64,000 nt of DNA from Tessaracoccus lapidicaptus (lineage in GTDB: Bacteria; Actinomycetota; Actinomycetes; Propionibacteriales; Propionibacteriaceae). Under the pieces are notes generated by a model, which did no database searches, had not been told where the DNA came from, and saw only the letters and a program-made list of their open reading frames with translations. Where the stretch lies: NCBI RefSeq assembly GCF_001693815.1, contig NZ_MBQD01000020.1, positions 124,001 to 188,000 on the forward strand. Reading direction: 5' to 3'. Position 1 is the first letter of the stretch, and each line of letters begins with the position of its first letter. Shown piece after piece: positions 8,539-16,278 of the stretch. The translations under genes were made by a program, and so were the position numbers.

Positions 8539-9342
8539 ATGGCTGTCTCCAAGGACCTCACCGACGACCTGCGCCTGGCGCACCTCATGGCGGACGATGC
8601 CGACTCGCTGACCATGAACCGCTTCAAGGCGCTCGACCTGCGGTTCAGCAGCAAGCCGGACAACACGCCGGTCACGGAGGCGGACACCGCCGTCGAGGAG
8701 GCCATCCGCCGGACGCTGGCACGCACTCGGCCGCGCGACGCGGTCCACGGCGAGGAGTTCAGCGACACCGGGGAGTCGAGCCGTCGGTGGATCATCGACC
8801 CGATCGACGGGACGAAGAACTATCTGCGCGGGGTGCCTGTCTGGGCGACCCTCATCGCCTTGGAGGTCGACGGCCGGATCGCCGCCTCCGTCGTGTCCGC
8901 CCCCGCCCTCAACCGGCGTTGGTGGGCCAGCCAGGGCGGCGGCGCGTACACGGGGCGGTCGATCCTCAACGCCAGCGAGCTGCGGGTCAGCCGCGTCGAG
9001 GCCATCGCCGACGCCTCGCTGTCCTACTCCGACATCGCCGAGTGGGTGGAGACCGACCGCGGCCAGGGCTTCATCAACCTCATGCGCGACGCGTGGCGCA
9101 CCCGCGCCTACGGCGACTTCTGGAGCTACATGCTGGTCGCCGAGGGCGCGGTCGACATGGCCTGCGAGCCCGATCTGGAGCTCTACGACATGGCGGCGCT
9201 CGACATCATCGTCCGCGAGGCCGGAGGACGGTTCAGCAACCTCGACGGCGTCGACGGCGTCGGCGGCAGGGGAGCGCTCGCCACGAACGGCCTGCTGCAC
9301 GAGGCCGTCCTCGAGTACCTGAGGGCTCCCTCCGCCGACTGA
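8539..9342 (+). CDS. hisN: Histidinol-phosphatase, inositol-monophosphatase family
   Basis: 267 residues of the IMPase fold. Metal-binding motifs are HGEEF (about 72) and IDPIDGTKNYLRGVPVWATLIAL (about 91); the C-terminal PDLELYDMAALDIIVREAGG completes the site. The GVPVWATLIAL and SAPALNRRWWA stretches are characteristic of actinobacterial HisN, which dephosphorylates histidinol phosphate. Inositol-monophosphatase activity on another substrate remains possible. Adjacency to rsgA and aroA matches the usual actinobacterial neighbourhood. It ends 18 bases before the convergent rsgA, with no hairpin between. Confidence 0.82.
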   Translation: MAVSKDLTDDLRLAHLMADDADSLTMNRFKALDLRFSSKPDNTPVTEADTAVEEAIRRTLARTRPRDAVHGEEFSDTGESSRRWIIDPIDGTKNYLRGVPVWATLIALEVDGRIAASVVSAPALNRRWWASQGGGAYTGRSILNASELRVSRVEAIADASLSYSDIAEWVETDRGQGFINLMRDAWRTRAYGDFWSYMLVAEGAVDMACEPDLELYDMAALDIIVREAGGRFSNLDGVDGVGGRGALATNGLLHEAVLEYLRAPSAD

Positions 9343-9360
9343 CCTCCGCGCCCCGGTGGC

Positions 9361-10332
9361 TCAGATGTAGGTGTCGCTCATCCGCCGGAACGACGCGAGC
9401 CGCTCCGGTGCGAGCCGGCCGGCCGCGACGGCGTCGTCCAGGGCGCACTCGATGGCGCCGGTCTCGTGCCGGCAGCCGCGGGGGCAGTCTTCCGCCAGCT
9501 TCTCGAGGTCCGGGAACGCGCCGATGATCGACGCCGGCTGCACGTGACTGATGCCGAACGACCGGACGCCCGGCGTGTCGATGATCCACCCGCCGCCAGG
9601 CAGCTCCATGGCCACCGCCGACGTGGACGTGTGGCGTCCCTTACCCGTCACCTCGCTGACCTCGGCCGTGACGCGCCCGGCCCCCGGGATCAGGCGATTG
9701 ACCAACGTCGACTTGCCCACGCCCGAGTGCCCGATGAACACCGTCACACGGTCGGCCAGCGCGTCGCGGATGAGGCCGAGGTCGGCGCCGGGATCGGTGA
9801 CCAGGATCGGGACCCCGAGCGGTTCGTACGCCGCGCGGAGCTCGTCGGGGCTCGCCAGGTCCGCCTTGGTGAGGCAGAGGATCGGCTCGATGCGGGCGTC
9901 GAACGCGGCCACGAGGATCCGGTCGATCATCCCCATGCGCGGCTGCGGATCGGCCAGCGCCGTGACGATGAACAGCTGGTCCGCGTTCGCGACGATGGGG
10001 CGCTCGAAGGTGTCGGTGTCGTCGGCGGAGCGCCGCAGCACCGTGGTGCGCTCGAGCACCTCGACGATCCGCGACAGCGTGCCCACCTCGCCGGAGGAAT
10101 CGCCGTCCAGCCGGACCCGGTCACCCACCAGGACGCCCTTGCGGTCGATGAGCCGCCCACGCACCGCGGTGACCGGACGGCCGTCGAGGACGCACCGGTA
10201 GCGGCCGCGGTCGATCGAGATGACGCGGGCCTCGGGCAGCGACGAGTAGTCGGGGCGCTCCTTCGTGCGGGGCCGGGTGCGCCGGCGGGGGCGGTCGAAC
10301 CCGCTGTGGTCGTCCTCACGCAGCGACTTCAC
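9361..10332 (-). CDS. rsgA: Ribosome small-subunit assembly GTPase RsgA
   Basis: 323 residues. An OB-fold N-terminus (about 35-105) precedes a circularly permuted GTPase: LTKADL (G4) comes before GHSGVGKSTLVNRL (G1) and IDTPGVRSFG (G3). The C-terminal zinc site is seen as CPRGCRHETGAIEC. It acts late in 30S maturation. Starts with GTG 7 bases after aroA, with GAGG upstream. Last gene of the DoxX-aroA-rsgA operon. The basic first 28 residues (RPRRRTRPRTKER) suit rRNA contact. Confidence 0.93.
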   Translation of the reverse strand: MKSLREDDHSGFDRPRRRTRPRTKERPDYSSLPEARVISIDRGRYRCVLDGRPVTAVRGRLIDRKGVLVGDRVRLDGDSSGEVGTLSRIVEVLERTTVLRRSADDTDTFERPIVANADQLFIVTALADPQPRMGMIDRILVAAFDARIEPILCLTKADLASPDELRAAYEPLGVPILVTDPGADLGLIRDALADRVTVFIGHSGVGKSTLVNRLIPGAGRVTAEVSEVTGKGRHTSTSAVAMELPGGGWIIDTPGVRSFGISHVQPASIIGAFPDLEKLAEDCPRGCRHETGAIECALDDAVAAGRLAPERLASFRRMSDTYI

Positions 10333-10339
10333 GAGCGCC

Positions 10340-11596
10340 TCACGCCCGCACCAGCGACGCCCAGTCGCGCGCGAAGTGCGGCATGGTCTTCGACACGCAC
10401 TCCAGGTCCGTGACCGCGATCCCGGGCACCCGCAGCGCCAGGAGCGCGGCGAAGTGGACCATGCGGTGGTCGGCGTACGTGTGGAGCACCGCGGGCCGCA
10501 GTTCCCCGGCGCCGACCAGCGTCAGGCCGTCGGCGGTCTCCTCGGCCTCAGCGCCGAGCCGGCGGAGTTCGGCGACGAGGGCGGCGATGCGGTCGGTCTC
10601 GTGGCCGCGGATGTGCGCGACGCCACGGATCGTCGTGCGGCCCTCGGCCAGGGCACCGAGCGCCGCGACGACGGGAGTGAGTTCGGAGGCGGTCGTGAGG
10701 TCGACGTCGAGCCCGGCCAGCGGGCCGACGCCCGTGACGGTCGCGGAGCGGCGACCGCGCGTCACCTGGGCACCCATGCGCTCGACGATGTCGAGGATCA
10801 GCGCGCCGGGCTGGAGGCTGCGGGAGGGCCAGCCCGGGACCGTCACGCTCCCGCCCGTGACGGCGGCGGCGGCCAGGAAGACGGCGGCGTTCGTGAGGTC
10901 CGGTTCGATCGTCAGGTCGCGGGCGGCGATGCGTCCGGGGGACACCTGCCAGGTCCGGTCGTCCAGCTCGGCCACGGACACGCCCACCTCGCGCAGCATG
11001 GAGGTCGTCATGTCGATGTGCGGCCGCGAGGGGAGCCGGTCCCCGGTGTGCCGCAGCGTGAGGCCCGTGGGCAGTCTCGCCCCGATCAGCAGCAGCCCGG
11101 ACACGAACTGGCTGGACGACGACGCGTCGATGTTGGCGGTGCCGTGCGGCGTCGCCGGTGGGGTCATCGTGAAGGGCAGCGCGTCGCCGGTGACCGTGGC
11201 GCCCAGCTGGCGCAGGCCGTCGAGGAGCGGGCCCATCGGGCGCTCGCTGGCGTGCGGGTCGCCGACGAAGGAGGAGGTCCCCTCAGCGAGCAGCGCGATG
11301 GGAGGCACGAAGCGCATGACCGTGCCGGCCAGGCCGCAGTCGATGTCGCGGGCGCCGCGGAAGCGCTCCGGCGGCCGGACCACGAGCGTCTCCCCGACGG
11401 GGTCGATGGTGACACCCAGCCGGCGCAGCGCGGCGATCATGAGCGCGGAGTCACGCGACTCCAGGGCGCCGGTCAGGGTACTGGGGCCGTCGGCGAGCGC
11501 CGCGAGCACCAACGCCCGGTTGGTTTCGGACTTCGAGCCGGGGACGACCTGCTCGCCCTCGACGGGACGGTGGGCGGAGGGGAGCGGGTGGGGCAT
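10340..11596 (-). CDS. aroA: 3-phosphoshikimate 1-carboxyvinyltransferase (EPSP synthase)
   Basis: 418 residues. Sixth step of the shikimate pathway, joining shikimate-3-phosphate and PEP. Active-site segments are PGSKSETNRALVLAALA at the N-terminus, GLAGTVMRFVPPIALLA for PEP binding, SSSSQFVSGLLL, and TYADHRMVHFAALLAL near the C-terminus. Start: the ATG at 11596 shares one base with the DoxX stop (TGATG), so it is translationally coupled. Upstream in-frame sequence lies inside the DoxX gene. Confidence 0.93.
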   Translation of the reverse strand: MPHPLPSAHRPVEGEQVVPGSKSETNRALVLAALADGPSTLTGALESRDSALMIAALRRLGVTIDPVGETLVVRPPERFRGARDIDCGLAGTVMRFVPPIALLAEGTSSFVGDPHASERPMGPLLDGLRQLGATVTGDALPFTMTPPATPHGTANIDASSSSQFVSGLLLIGARLPTGLTLRHTGDRLPSRPHIDMTTSMLREVGVSVAELDDRTWQVSPGRIAARDLTIEPDLTNAAVFLAAAAVTGGSVTVPGWPSRSLQPGALILDIVERMGAQVTRGRRSATVTGVGPLAGLDVDLTTASELTPVVAALGALAEGRTTIRGVAHIRGHETDRIAALVAELRRLGAEAEETADGLTLVGAGELRPAVLHTYADHRMVHFAALLALRVPGIAVTDLECVSKTMPHFARDWASLVRA

Positions 11597-12210
11597 CAGT
11601 TGATGGTGCCCTCGAGTTTCCTGCCCAGCTGCTTGGCGGAGCGCCGCGCCTTCTTGGCCAGGTGCTTGGCCTGCTTCTCCGTGCGCTGCGCGGCCTTGCG
11701 GGCCGAGCGGGTCACGTCGTCGCCGATGGCGGCGGCCTTGCGCTCGGTCACCTTGGCCGTGTGCTCCGCGCGCCAGGCCAGGCTGGGCCGGCCCTCGGTG
11801 TCGCGGGCGGCGAGGACCGCGGCGCCCAGGAGGGCCGCGTTGCGGAGGACCTCTGGGCGGGCGGCGCCCTTGGCGACCTTGGGCGCGCCCTTGTCTGGCA
11901 GGGAGATGGCGAGGTTGAGCACGGACGCCTTCGCGAGCAGGAGGGCTCCGAGGCGGCGGCCGAGGCCGGTGGCGTACATGGCGCCCCCGACGACCTGCGC
12001 GACGCCGGCGGCACGCACCCACGTCTCGGCCTTCTCCGGCACGTAGGCCGCGATGTCGGCCGGGACGACCCGCTGGAGCAGCGGGGTCACGGTCGACGTG
12101 AATCTCTCCGCATCCGGGGCGAGTTCCGCGGGCTTGGTGACCGCACGGACCCCCTCGGCGACGAAGTAGCTGGCGAACAGACTCCTGGCAACGAACCGCA
12201 GCAGACTCAT
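11596..12210 (-). CDS. DoxX-family membrane protein with lysine/arginine-rich tail
   Basis: 204 residues. The first about 140 residues carry the DoxX pattern of four hydrophobic segments (SLFASYFVAEGVRAV, AAGVAQVVGGAMYATGLG, ALLLAKASVLNLAI, LLGAAVLAARD). The last about 55 residues are rich in Lys, Arg and Ala (KAAQRTEKQAKHLAKKARRSAKQ), resembling a histone-H1-like tail. Function is unknown; DoxX proteins are linked to redox or thiosulfate metabolism in other organisms. First gene of an operon with aroA and rsgA. Start: ATG with TAGTGT 6 bases upstream and no Shine-Dalgarno sequence. Confidence 0.75.
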   Translation of the reverse strand: MSLLRFVARSLFASYFVAEGVRAVTKPAELAPDAERFTSTVTPLLQRVVPADIAAYVPEKAETWVRAAGVAQVVGGAMYATGLGRRLGALLLAKASVLNLAISLPDKGAPKVAKGAARPEVLRNAALLGAAVLAARDTEGRPSLAWRAEHTAKVTERKAAAIGDDVTRSARKAAQRTEKQAKHLAKKARRSAKQLGRKLEGTIN

Positions 12211-12216
12211 ATCGTC

Positions 12217-12222
12217 ACACTA
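12217..12222 (-). promoter_or_regulatory. -10 box TAGTGT for leaderless DoxX-aroA-rsgA operon
   Basis: On the minus strand TAGTGT is followed by 6 bases (GACGAT) and the ATG at 12210. It lies one base from the TAGGCT box of the divergent SRAP gene. Confidence 0.5.
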
Positions 12223-12223
12223 C

Positions 12224-12229
12224 TAGGCT
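12224..12229 (+). promoter_or_regulatory. -10 box TAGGCT for leaderless SRAP gene
   Basis: TAGGCT is followed by 6 bases (TCGGGT) and the ATG at 12236. The whole intergenic region is 25 bases, so both divergent promoters must use -35 regions inside the opposite gene. Confidence 0.5.
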
Positions 12230-12235
12230 TCGGGT

Positions 12236-12964
12236 ATGTGTGGACGCTATGCGGCGACGGCGAATCCTGACGAGCTGATCGAGGAGTTCGACATCAGCGT
12301 CATCGAGGACGACATGGCCGCCGTGGCCTCGCCGCGCTACAACATCGCCCCCACCGACGACGTCCCCGCGGTGCTGGAGCGGCTCACCGACGGGGCCCCG
12401 GTCCGCAAGCTGGTCCCCCTGCGCTGGGGCCTGGTCCCGAGCTGGTCCAAGGCGCCGGGGTCGGGGATGATCAACGCCCGCGTGGAGACGGTGGCGGAGA
12501 AGCCCGCCTACCGCCGGGCGGCGGCGGCACGACGGTGCCTGCTGCCCGCGCTGGGCTACTACGAGTGGCGGTCGGAGACCCCGCCCGGCGCGCCGAAGCC
12601 GGTCAAGCAGCCCTACTTCCTCCGGCGCCCGGCCGGGCTGTTCGTCATGGCCGGGCTGTACGAGTTCTGGCGTGGTCCGGAGGGCTGGCTCGCCTCGACG
12701 ACCATCGTCACGACGGAGGCGACCGACGAGCTGGGCTGGGTGCACGACCGCATGCCGATGACGGTCCCCCGCGAGAGCTGGGGGGACTGGTTGGACCCGT
12801 CGTTCACCGATGCCGCGGCCGCCGTCGCGCTGCTCGAGGTGCCCGCCGACCTCGCCCCGGTCAAGGTGTCGCGCGCGGTCAACACGGTCGGCACCGACGG
12901 GCCCCAGCTCATCGAGCCGGTGGATGAGGAGCCGGAAGAAATTCCTGTACCCCCGGGGGAATAG
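12236..12964 (+). CDS. SRAP-domain protein (HMCES/YedK family)
   Basis: 242 residues. The family forms a covalent DNA-protein crosslink with abasic sites in single-stranded DNA and shields them. All four active-site residues are visible: Cys2 exposed after Met removal (MCGRY), Asn36 (YNIAPT), Glu110 (YYEW) and His170 (WVHDRMP). RWGLVPSW and [17 protein letters not shown] are also typical. The ATG must be the true start because Cys2 is catalytic. Its 3' end carries the -35 element of the sigR stress promoter. Confidence 0.92.
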   Translation: MCGRYAATANPDELIEEFDISVIEDDMAAVASPRYNIAPTDDVPAVLERLTDGAPVRKLVPLRWGLVPSWSKAPGSGMINARVETVAEKPAYRRAAAARRCLLPALGYYEWRSETPPGAPKPVKQPYFLRRPAGLFVMAGLYEFWRGPEGWLASTTIVTTEATDELGWVHDRMPMTVPRESWGDWLDPSFTDAAAAVALLEVPADLAPVKVSRAVNTVGTDGPQLIEPVDEEPEEIPVPPGE

Positions 12965-12983
12965 ACGCGGGCACGACGGCGTT
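12958..12983 (+). promoter_or_regulatory. SigR-type autoregulatory promoter GGAAT-N18-GTT
   Basis: GGAAT (12958-12962, within GGGGGAATAG) and GTT (12981-12983) are separated by exactly 18 bases, the consensus for Streptomyces SigR and mycobacterial SigH promoters. It lies just before an in-frame ATG at 12993, 34 codons upstream of the main sigR start. It is the only such match I found in an intergenic position. Confidence 0.75.
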
Positions 12984-13080
12984 GTCGTCGGCATGACCGT
13001 CAGCGCCCCGAGCCGCACCCCCGTGGCCTGCGCCGAGTCCACTACCGTGGCCCGGGCGGAGTCCATGGTCGAGCTGGCGC

Positions 13081-13086
13081 TATTGT
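13081..13086 (+). promoter_or_regulatory. Downstream sigR promoter -10 box TATTGT
   Basis: TATTGT fits TANNNT and ends 8 bases before the ATG at 13095. A vegetative promoter here would make an mRNA that is leaderless or nearly so and encodes the 205-residue form of SigR. Confidence 0.45.
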
Positions 13087-13094
13087 GGGCGCTG

Positions 13095-13712
13095 ATGGAC
13101 AGTCCGGATCTCGCGGCCCCCGACGCCGCCGACGTCCTCGAGGACGCCGACGCGGCGGCCTTCGAGGAGGAAGCGCTGAGCCATCTGGACCGGCTCTTCG
13201 CCGCGGCCATGCGCATGACCCGCAACGCGGCCGACGCCGAGGACATCGTCCAGGAGACCTACGCGAAGGCGTTCTCTTCCCGCCACACGTTCACGCCCGG
13301 CACCAACCTGAAGGCGTGGCTGTACCGGATCCTCACCAACACCTACATCAACGCGTACCGCAAGGCCCAGCGTTCGCCGCAGACCAGCGGCGACGAGGAG
13401 GTCAGTGACTGGCAGCTCGCTCGCGCGGCGTCGCACGACTCCGCCGGCCTGCGCAGCGCCGAAATGGAAGCGCTGGACCAGACCCCCGACGGCGCCGTCG
13501 CCGAGGCGATCGCCGCACTGCCGGAGAACTTCCGGATGGCGGTGCTGCTGAGCGACGTGGAGGGTTTCTCCTACAAGGAGATCGCCGAGATCATGGGTAC
13601 CCCCATCGGCACCGTGATGAGTCGACTGAACCGGGGCCGCGCCCAACTGCGTGACCTGCTGGCGGACTATGCCCGGGACAATGGCATCGGACGCAGGAGC
13701 GGAGGACGGTGA
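13095..13712 (+). CDS. sigR: ECF sigma factor SigR/SigH (thiol-oxidative stress)
   Basis: 205 residues from the ATG at 13095. Region 2 contains [20 protein letters not shown] and the core [21 protein letters not shown]. Region 4 contains [29 protein letters not shown] and [11 protein letters not shown]. The adjacent rsrA encodes its zinc anti-sigma factor and overlaps by one base. The frame is open upstream to an ATG at 12993, which follows a SigR-type promoter, so a 239-residue form is possible on induction. In Streptomyces such an extended form is known to be unstable. The basal start is supported by TATTGT just upstream and by the N-terminus of mycobacterial SigH. Confidence 0.92.
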   Translation: MDSPDLAAPDAADVLEDADAAAFEEEALSHLDRLFAAAMRMTRNAADAEDIVQETYAKAFSSRHTFTPGTNLKAWLYRILTNTYINAYRKAQRSPQTSGDEEVSDWQLARAASHDSAGLRSAEMEALDQTPDGAVAEAIAALPENFRMAVLLSDVEGFSYKEIAEIMGTPIGTVMSRLNRGRAQLRDLLADYARDNGIGRRSGGR

Positions 13713-13987
13713 TGGCCGATCCCGACATGTTCTCACACGAGCACGACGAAATGGACGAGTGCGTGGCGGCGCTGTCGCGCGTGCACTCCTTCCTCCACAA
13801 CGAGCTCGTCGAGCGCGACGCCGACATCATCCGGCTGCACCTGCACGCCTGTGAGCGATGTATGGAGAACTTCGAGATCGAATCGACGATCACGGAGATG
13901 ATCCAGCGCAGCCAGGAGACCGCGGCATCTGCGCCCGCCACCCTGACTGCGCGGATCCAGGCGATGCGCGTGACGACCCGCCGCTGA
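13712..13987 (+). CDS. rsrA: Zinc-containing anti-sigma factor RsrA
   Basis: 91 residues. It binds and silences SigR until oxidation releases zinc. The ZAS motif H-x3-C-x2-C is at His43, Cys47 and Cys50, and Cys17 is the fourth ligand. The spacing equals Cys11/His37/Cys41/Cys44 of Streptomyces RsrA with an offset of six, so Cys17-Cys50 is the likely redox pair. Start: ATG 13712 with GGAGGA 5 bases upstream; the in-frame GTG at 13709 is an alternative. The stop of sigR overlaps the ATG by one base. Confidence 0.93.
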   Translation: MADPDMFSHEHDEMDECVAALSRVHSFLHNELVERDADIIRLHLHACERCMENFEIESTITEMIQRSQETAASAPATLTARIQAMRVTTRR

Positions 13988-14001
13988 CCCCAGGTACGAC
14001 A

Positions 14002-14030
14002 CAGCCCCCGCAGGGAGACCGCGGGGGCTG
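14002..14030. terminator. Hairpin terminator between rsrA and bL37
   Basis: CAGCCCCCGC and GCGGGGGCTG form a perfect 10-bp stem with a 9-base loop. It sits in the 63-base gap between two convergent genes and could end both transcripts. On the plus strand it is followed by AATTGCG, not a T-run. Confidence 0.7.
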
Positions 14031-14050
14031 AATTGCGTTCGGCGTCAGGC

Positions 14051-14125
14051 TCAGCTGTTGGGGCGCTTGCCGTGGTTGGCCTTGTTCTTGCGGCGCGCGC
14101 GACGCTTGCGTCCGGTCTTACCCAT
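14051..14125 (-). CDS. Ribosomal protein bL37, 24 residues
   Basis: The 25-codon frame reads MGKTGRKRRARR followed by KNKANHGKRPNS. The basic composition and the KANHGKRPN ending match bL37, the very small large-subunit protein first seen in mycobacterial ribosome structures. A Shine-Dalgarno sequence, GAGGAG, lies about 6 bases before the ATG. Its place beside rsrA fits the actinobacterial neighbourhood. The assignment rests on remembered family sequence; the short length is the main caution. Confidence 0.82.
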   Translation of the reverse strand: MGKTGRKRRARRKNKANHGKRPNS

Positions 14126-14165
14126 GCGGGTCTCCTCATCAGTTCTTGCGGCTACGGGACACCAC

Positions 14166-14196
14166 ATTGTGCCAGAGAGACCGCCGCGCATGCCAA
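14166..14196 (-). promoter_or_regulatory. Possible bL37 promoter (TTGGCA / CACAAT)
   Basis: On the minus strand TTGGCA (14191-14196) and CACAAT (14166-14171) are 19 bases apart, about 40 bases before the bL37 ATG. The spacing is long and the -10 lacks the usual first T. Confidence 0.35.
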
Positions 14197-14222
14197 AGCC
14201 CATTCGTGGCAAGCTGGGCGGC

Positions 14223-15668
14223 GTGATGCGAGACGTGGCTCAGATGACCGACGACGAGTGGCTGGACGCCTTCGTCTCCCAGTGGGCGCTCCTGGCGGAC
14301 CTCAGTTTCTCGGACCTCGTCCTCTGGAAGCCCGCCTCGCGGGAGGGCGACGTCTTCCACTGCACCGCGCAGGTCCGGCCCGTGACCGGGCCGACGGCGC
14401 TGGAGGAAGACATCATTGGCGAGACGATCGAGTTCGAGCCGGACCACCAGGTGACCGTGGCGTTCATGAGCCGGGAGATCGCCGAGACGTCGGACAACGC
14501 GCTCGGCGCGGGCATCCCCGTGGACGTGTGGGCCATCCCGGTGCTGCGCCACGACCACGTCATCGCCGTCATCGAGCGGCACACCAACCAGATGGGCATG
14601 CGGGCCACGGGCGCCCTGGAGGAGAACTTCCTGGAGGCCGCCGAGATCCTCACCCAGATGCTGATGCGCGGCGAGTTCCCGCTGGTGACGCCGTCGGACA
14701 AGGCCCTGGCGCCACGCGCCGCCGACGGCGTGCTGCGGGTCCAGCCCGACGGCGTCATCTCCTACGCCAGCCCCAACGCCGTGACGGGATTCCGGCGCCT
14801 CGGGGCGGTCGGCGACATCGAGGGCGAGCACTTCCGCGACCTCACGCGCCAGCTGCGCGCCAGCGTCGAGTCGATGGGCCAGACCGTGGAGGCGGACCTC
14901 GACGGCCGCCTGACGCTGGAGTTCGACGTCGAGGCGCGCGGCGCGTCCATGCGGTTCGTGCTGCTGCCGCTGTGGCTCGAGTACACGTCGGCGGGGATGC
15001 TCGTCCTGTGCCGCGACACCACTGACCTGCGCCGGCGCGACCGCATGCTCGTGACGAAGGACGCCACGATCCGCGAGATCCACCACCGCGTCAAGAACAA
15101 CCTGCAGACGGTGGCGGCGTTGCTGCGGATGCAGTCTCGGCGGCTGTCGTCGCCCGAGGGCAAGGAGGCGCTGCGCGACGCCATGCGCCGCGTCTCGTCC
15201 ATCGCGATGGTCCACGAGACGCTCAGCTACTCGCTGGGGGAGGCCGTGGCGTTCGACGACGTGTGCGACAAGATCCTCGACATGGTGGGCGATCTCGCCG
15301 CGTCCCACGGCACGGTCAAGGCCAGGCGCCACGGATCCTTCGGGGTGGTGCCGGCCGCGATGGCGACGTCGCTGTCGATGGTCGTGACCGAGCTGTGTCA
15401 GAACGCGATCGAGCACGGCATGGACAGTTCCTCGGGCACGGTGGAGGTGCGGCCCGAGAGGGTGGGCGATCTGCTGACGATCCGGATCGCCGACCACGGC
15501 CACGGCCTGCCCGCGGACTTCCAGCTGGGCAGGCAGAAATCGCTGGGCCTGGCGATCATCTCGACGCTGATCAAGGACCTGCACGGCAGCCTCGCCATCG
15601 AGAACCGCCCCGACGGGCCCGGCGCCGTGGCGACCATCGTCGTCCCCGTGCCGCCAGTCGTGGCGTAG
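14223..15668 (+). CDS. pdtaS: PdtaS-type sensor histidine kinase
   Basis: 481 residues. An N-terminal GAF-like domain (about 10-160), a PAS-like domain (about 165-275, DGVLRVQPDGVISYASPNAV), then a HisKA_2 dimerisation/phosphoacceptor region (TIREIHHRVKNNLQTVAALLR) and a HATPase domain (VVTELCQNAIEHG; DHGHGLPADF). The order and sequences match mycobacterial PdtaS, which signals to the RNA-binding antiterminator PdtaR; no PdtaR gene is in this window. Start is uncertain: GTG 14223 has CAAGCT 7 bases upstream, ATG 14226 follows directly, and ATG 14190 adds 11 residues. Confidence 0.88.
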   Translation: MMRDVAQMTDDEWLDAFVSQWALLADLSFSDLVLWKPASREGDVFHCTAQVRPVTGPTALEEDIIGETIEFEPDHQVTVAFMSREIAETSDNALGAGIPVDVWAIPVLRHDHVIAVIERHTNQMGMRATGALEENFLEAAEILTQMLMRGEFPLVTPSDKALAPRAADGVLRVQPDGVISYASPNAVTGFRRLGAVGDIEGEHFRDLTRQLRASVESMGQTVEADLDGRLTLEFDVEARGASMRFVLLPLWLEYTSAGMLVLCRDTTDLRRRDRMLVTKDATIREIHHRVKNNLQTVAALLRMQSRRLSSPEGKEALRDAMRRVSSIAMVHETLSYSLGEAVAFDDVCDKILDMVGDLAASHGTVKARRHGSFGVVPAAMATSLSMVVTELCQNAIEHGMDSSSGTVEVRPERVGDLLTIRIADHGHGLPADFQLGRQKSLGLAIISTLIKDLHGSLAIENRPDGPGAVATIVVPVPPVVA

Positions 15669-15676
15669 GCGGGTCG

Positions 15677-16240
15677 TCAGCGGAGCGGGACGAAGGAGAA
15701 CAGCCCCGGGGCGTGCCGCCGGGTGAGGGCGCCGTCGGTGGAGCGCTCGACGATCGTCATCTCCTGCGCGGCCGGGAGCACCATGCGGCCGCCGGGGGCG
15801 AGCTGATCCTCCAGCGCGCGAGGGACCGAGCCGCCGTCGGCCGAGACGAGGATCCGGTCGTAGGGCGCGCCGTCGGGCCAGCCCATGACATCGCGTCGGG
15901 CGAGACGGATGCGGACCCACGGCCACCGATCGCCGAGGTTGGCGCGGCCGACGGCCACCAGCGCCGGGACGATGTCGACCCCGGTCACGGACCCGGTGGG
16001 CCCCACCAGCTCCCCGAGCAGCGCGCTGGTCCATCCCGATCCGCTGCCGACGTCGAGCACGCGGTCACCCGGGTGGGGGTCCAGGAGGCGCAGCATGAGC
16101 AGCACCGTCGAGGGCTGCGAGTTGGTGGCGCCGTGGCCGATCGGCAACGGCGCGTCGATGTGAGCGTTGTGGCGCTGCTGCGCGGTGAGGAAGTCTGCTC
16201 GGGGGGCCGTGGCGAACGCCTCGGTGAACCGGTCGTCCAT
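15677..16240 (-). CDS. Protein-L-isoaspartate O-methyltransferase-like protein
   Basis: 187 residues. The SAM-binding core is visible: PHPGDRVLDVGSGSGWTSALLGEL, SVTGVDIVPALVAVG and the substrate-side NSQPSTVLLML and APLPIGHGATNSQPS, a PCMT hallmark. It should methylate isoaspartyl residues to start protein repair. It is short for PCMT (about 205-215 residues) and could act on another protein. Start: ATG at 16240, with GGAGGG directly upstream; longer frames run into whiB1. It runs in the same direction as whiB1 and follows it by 38 bases. Confidence 0.78.
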   Translation of the reverse strand: MDDRFTEAFATAPRADFLTAQQRHNAHIDAPLPIGHGATNSQPSTVLLMLRLLDPHPGDRVLDVGSGSGWTSALLGELVGPTGSVTGVDIVPALVAVGRANLGDRWPWVRIRLARRDVMGWPDGAPYDRILVSADGGSVPRALEDQLAPGGRMVLPAAQEMTIVERSTDGALTRRHAPGLFSFVPLR

Positions 16241-16278
16241 ACCCTCCAGTGTGCCGCCAGGGAGCTCGCCGGCGGGGC

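Noticed and set aside
14190-14222. Upstream ATG giving pdtaS an extra MPKPIRGKLGG N-terminus
   Set aside because: No ribosome site and the extension overlaps the candidate bL37 promoter; the GTG at 14223 has a -10-like box at the right distance. Not fully excluded.
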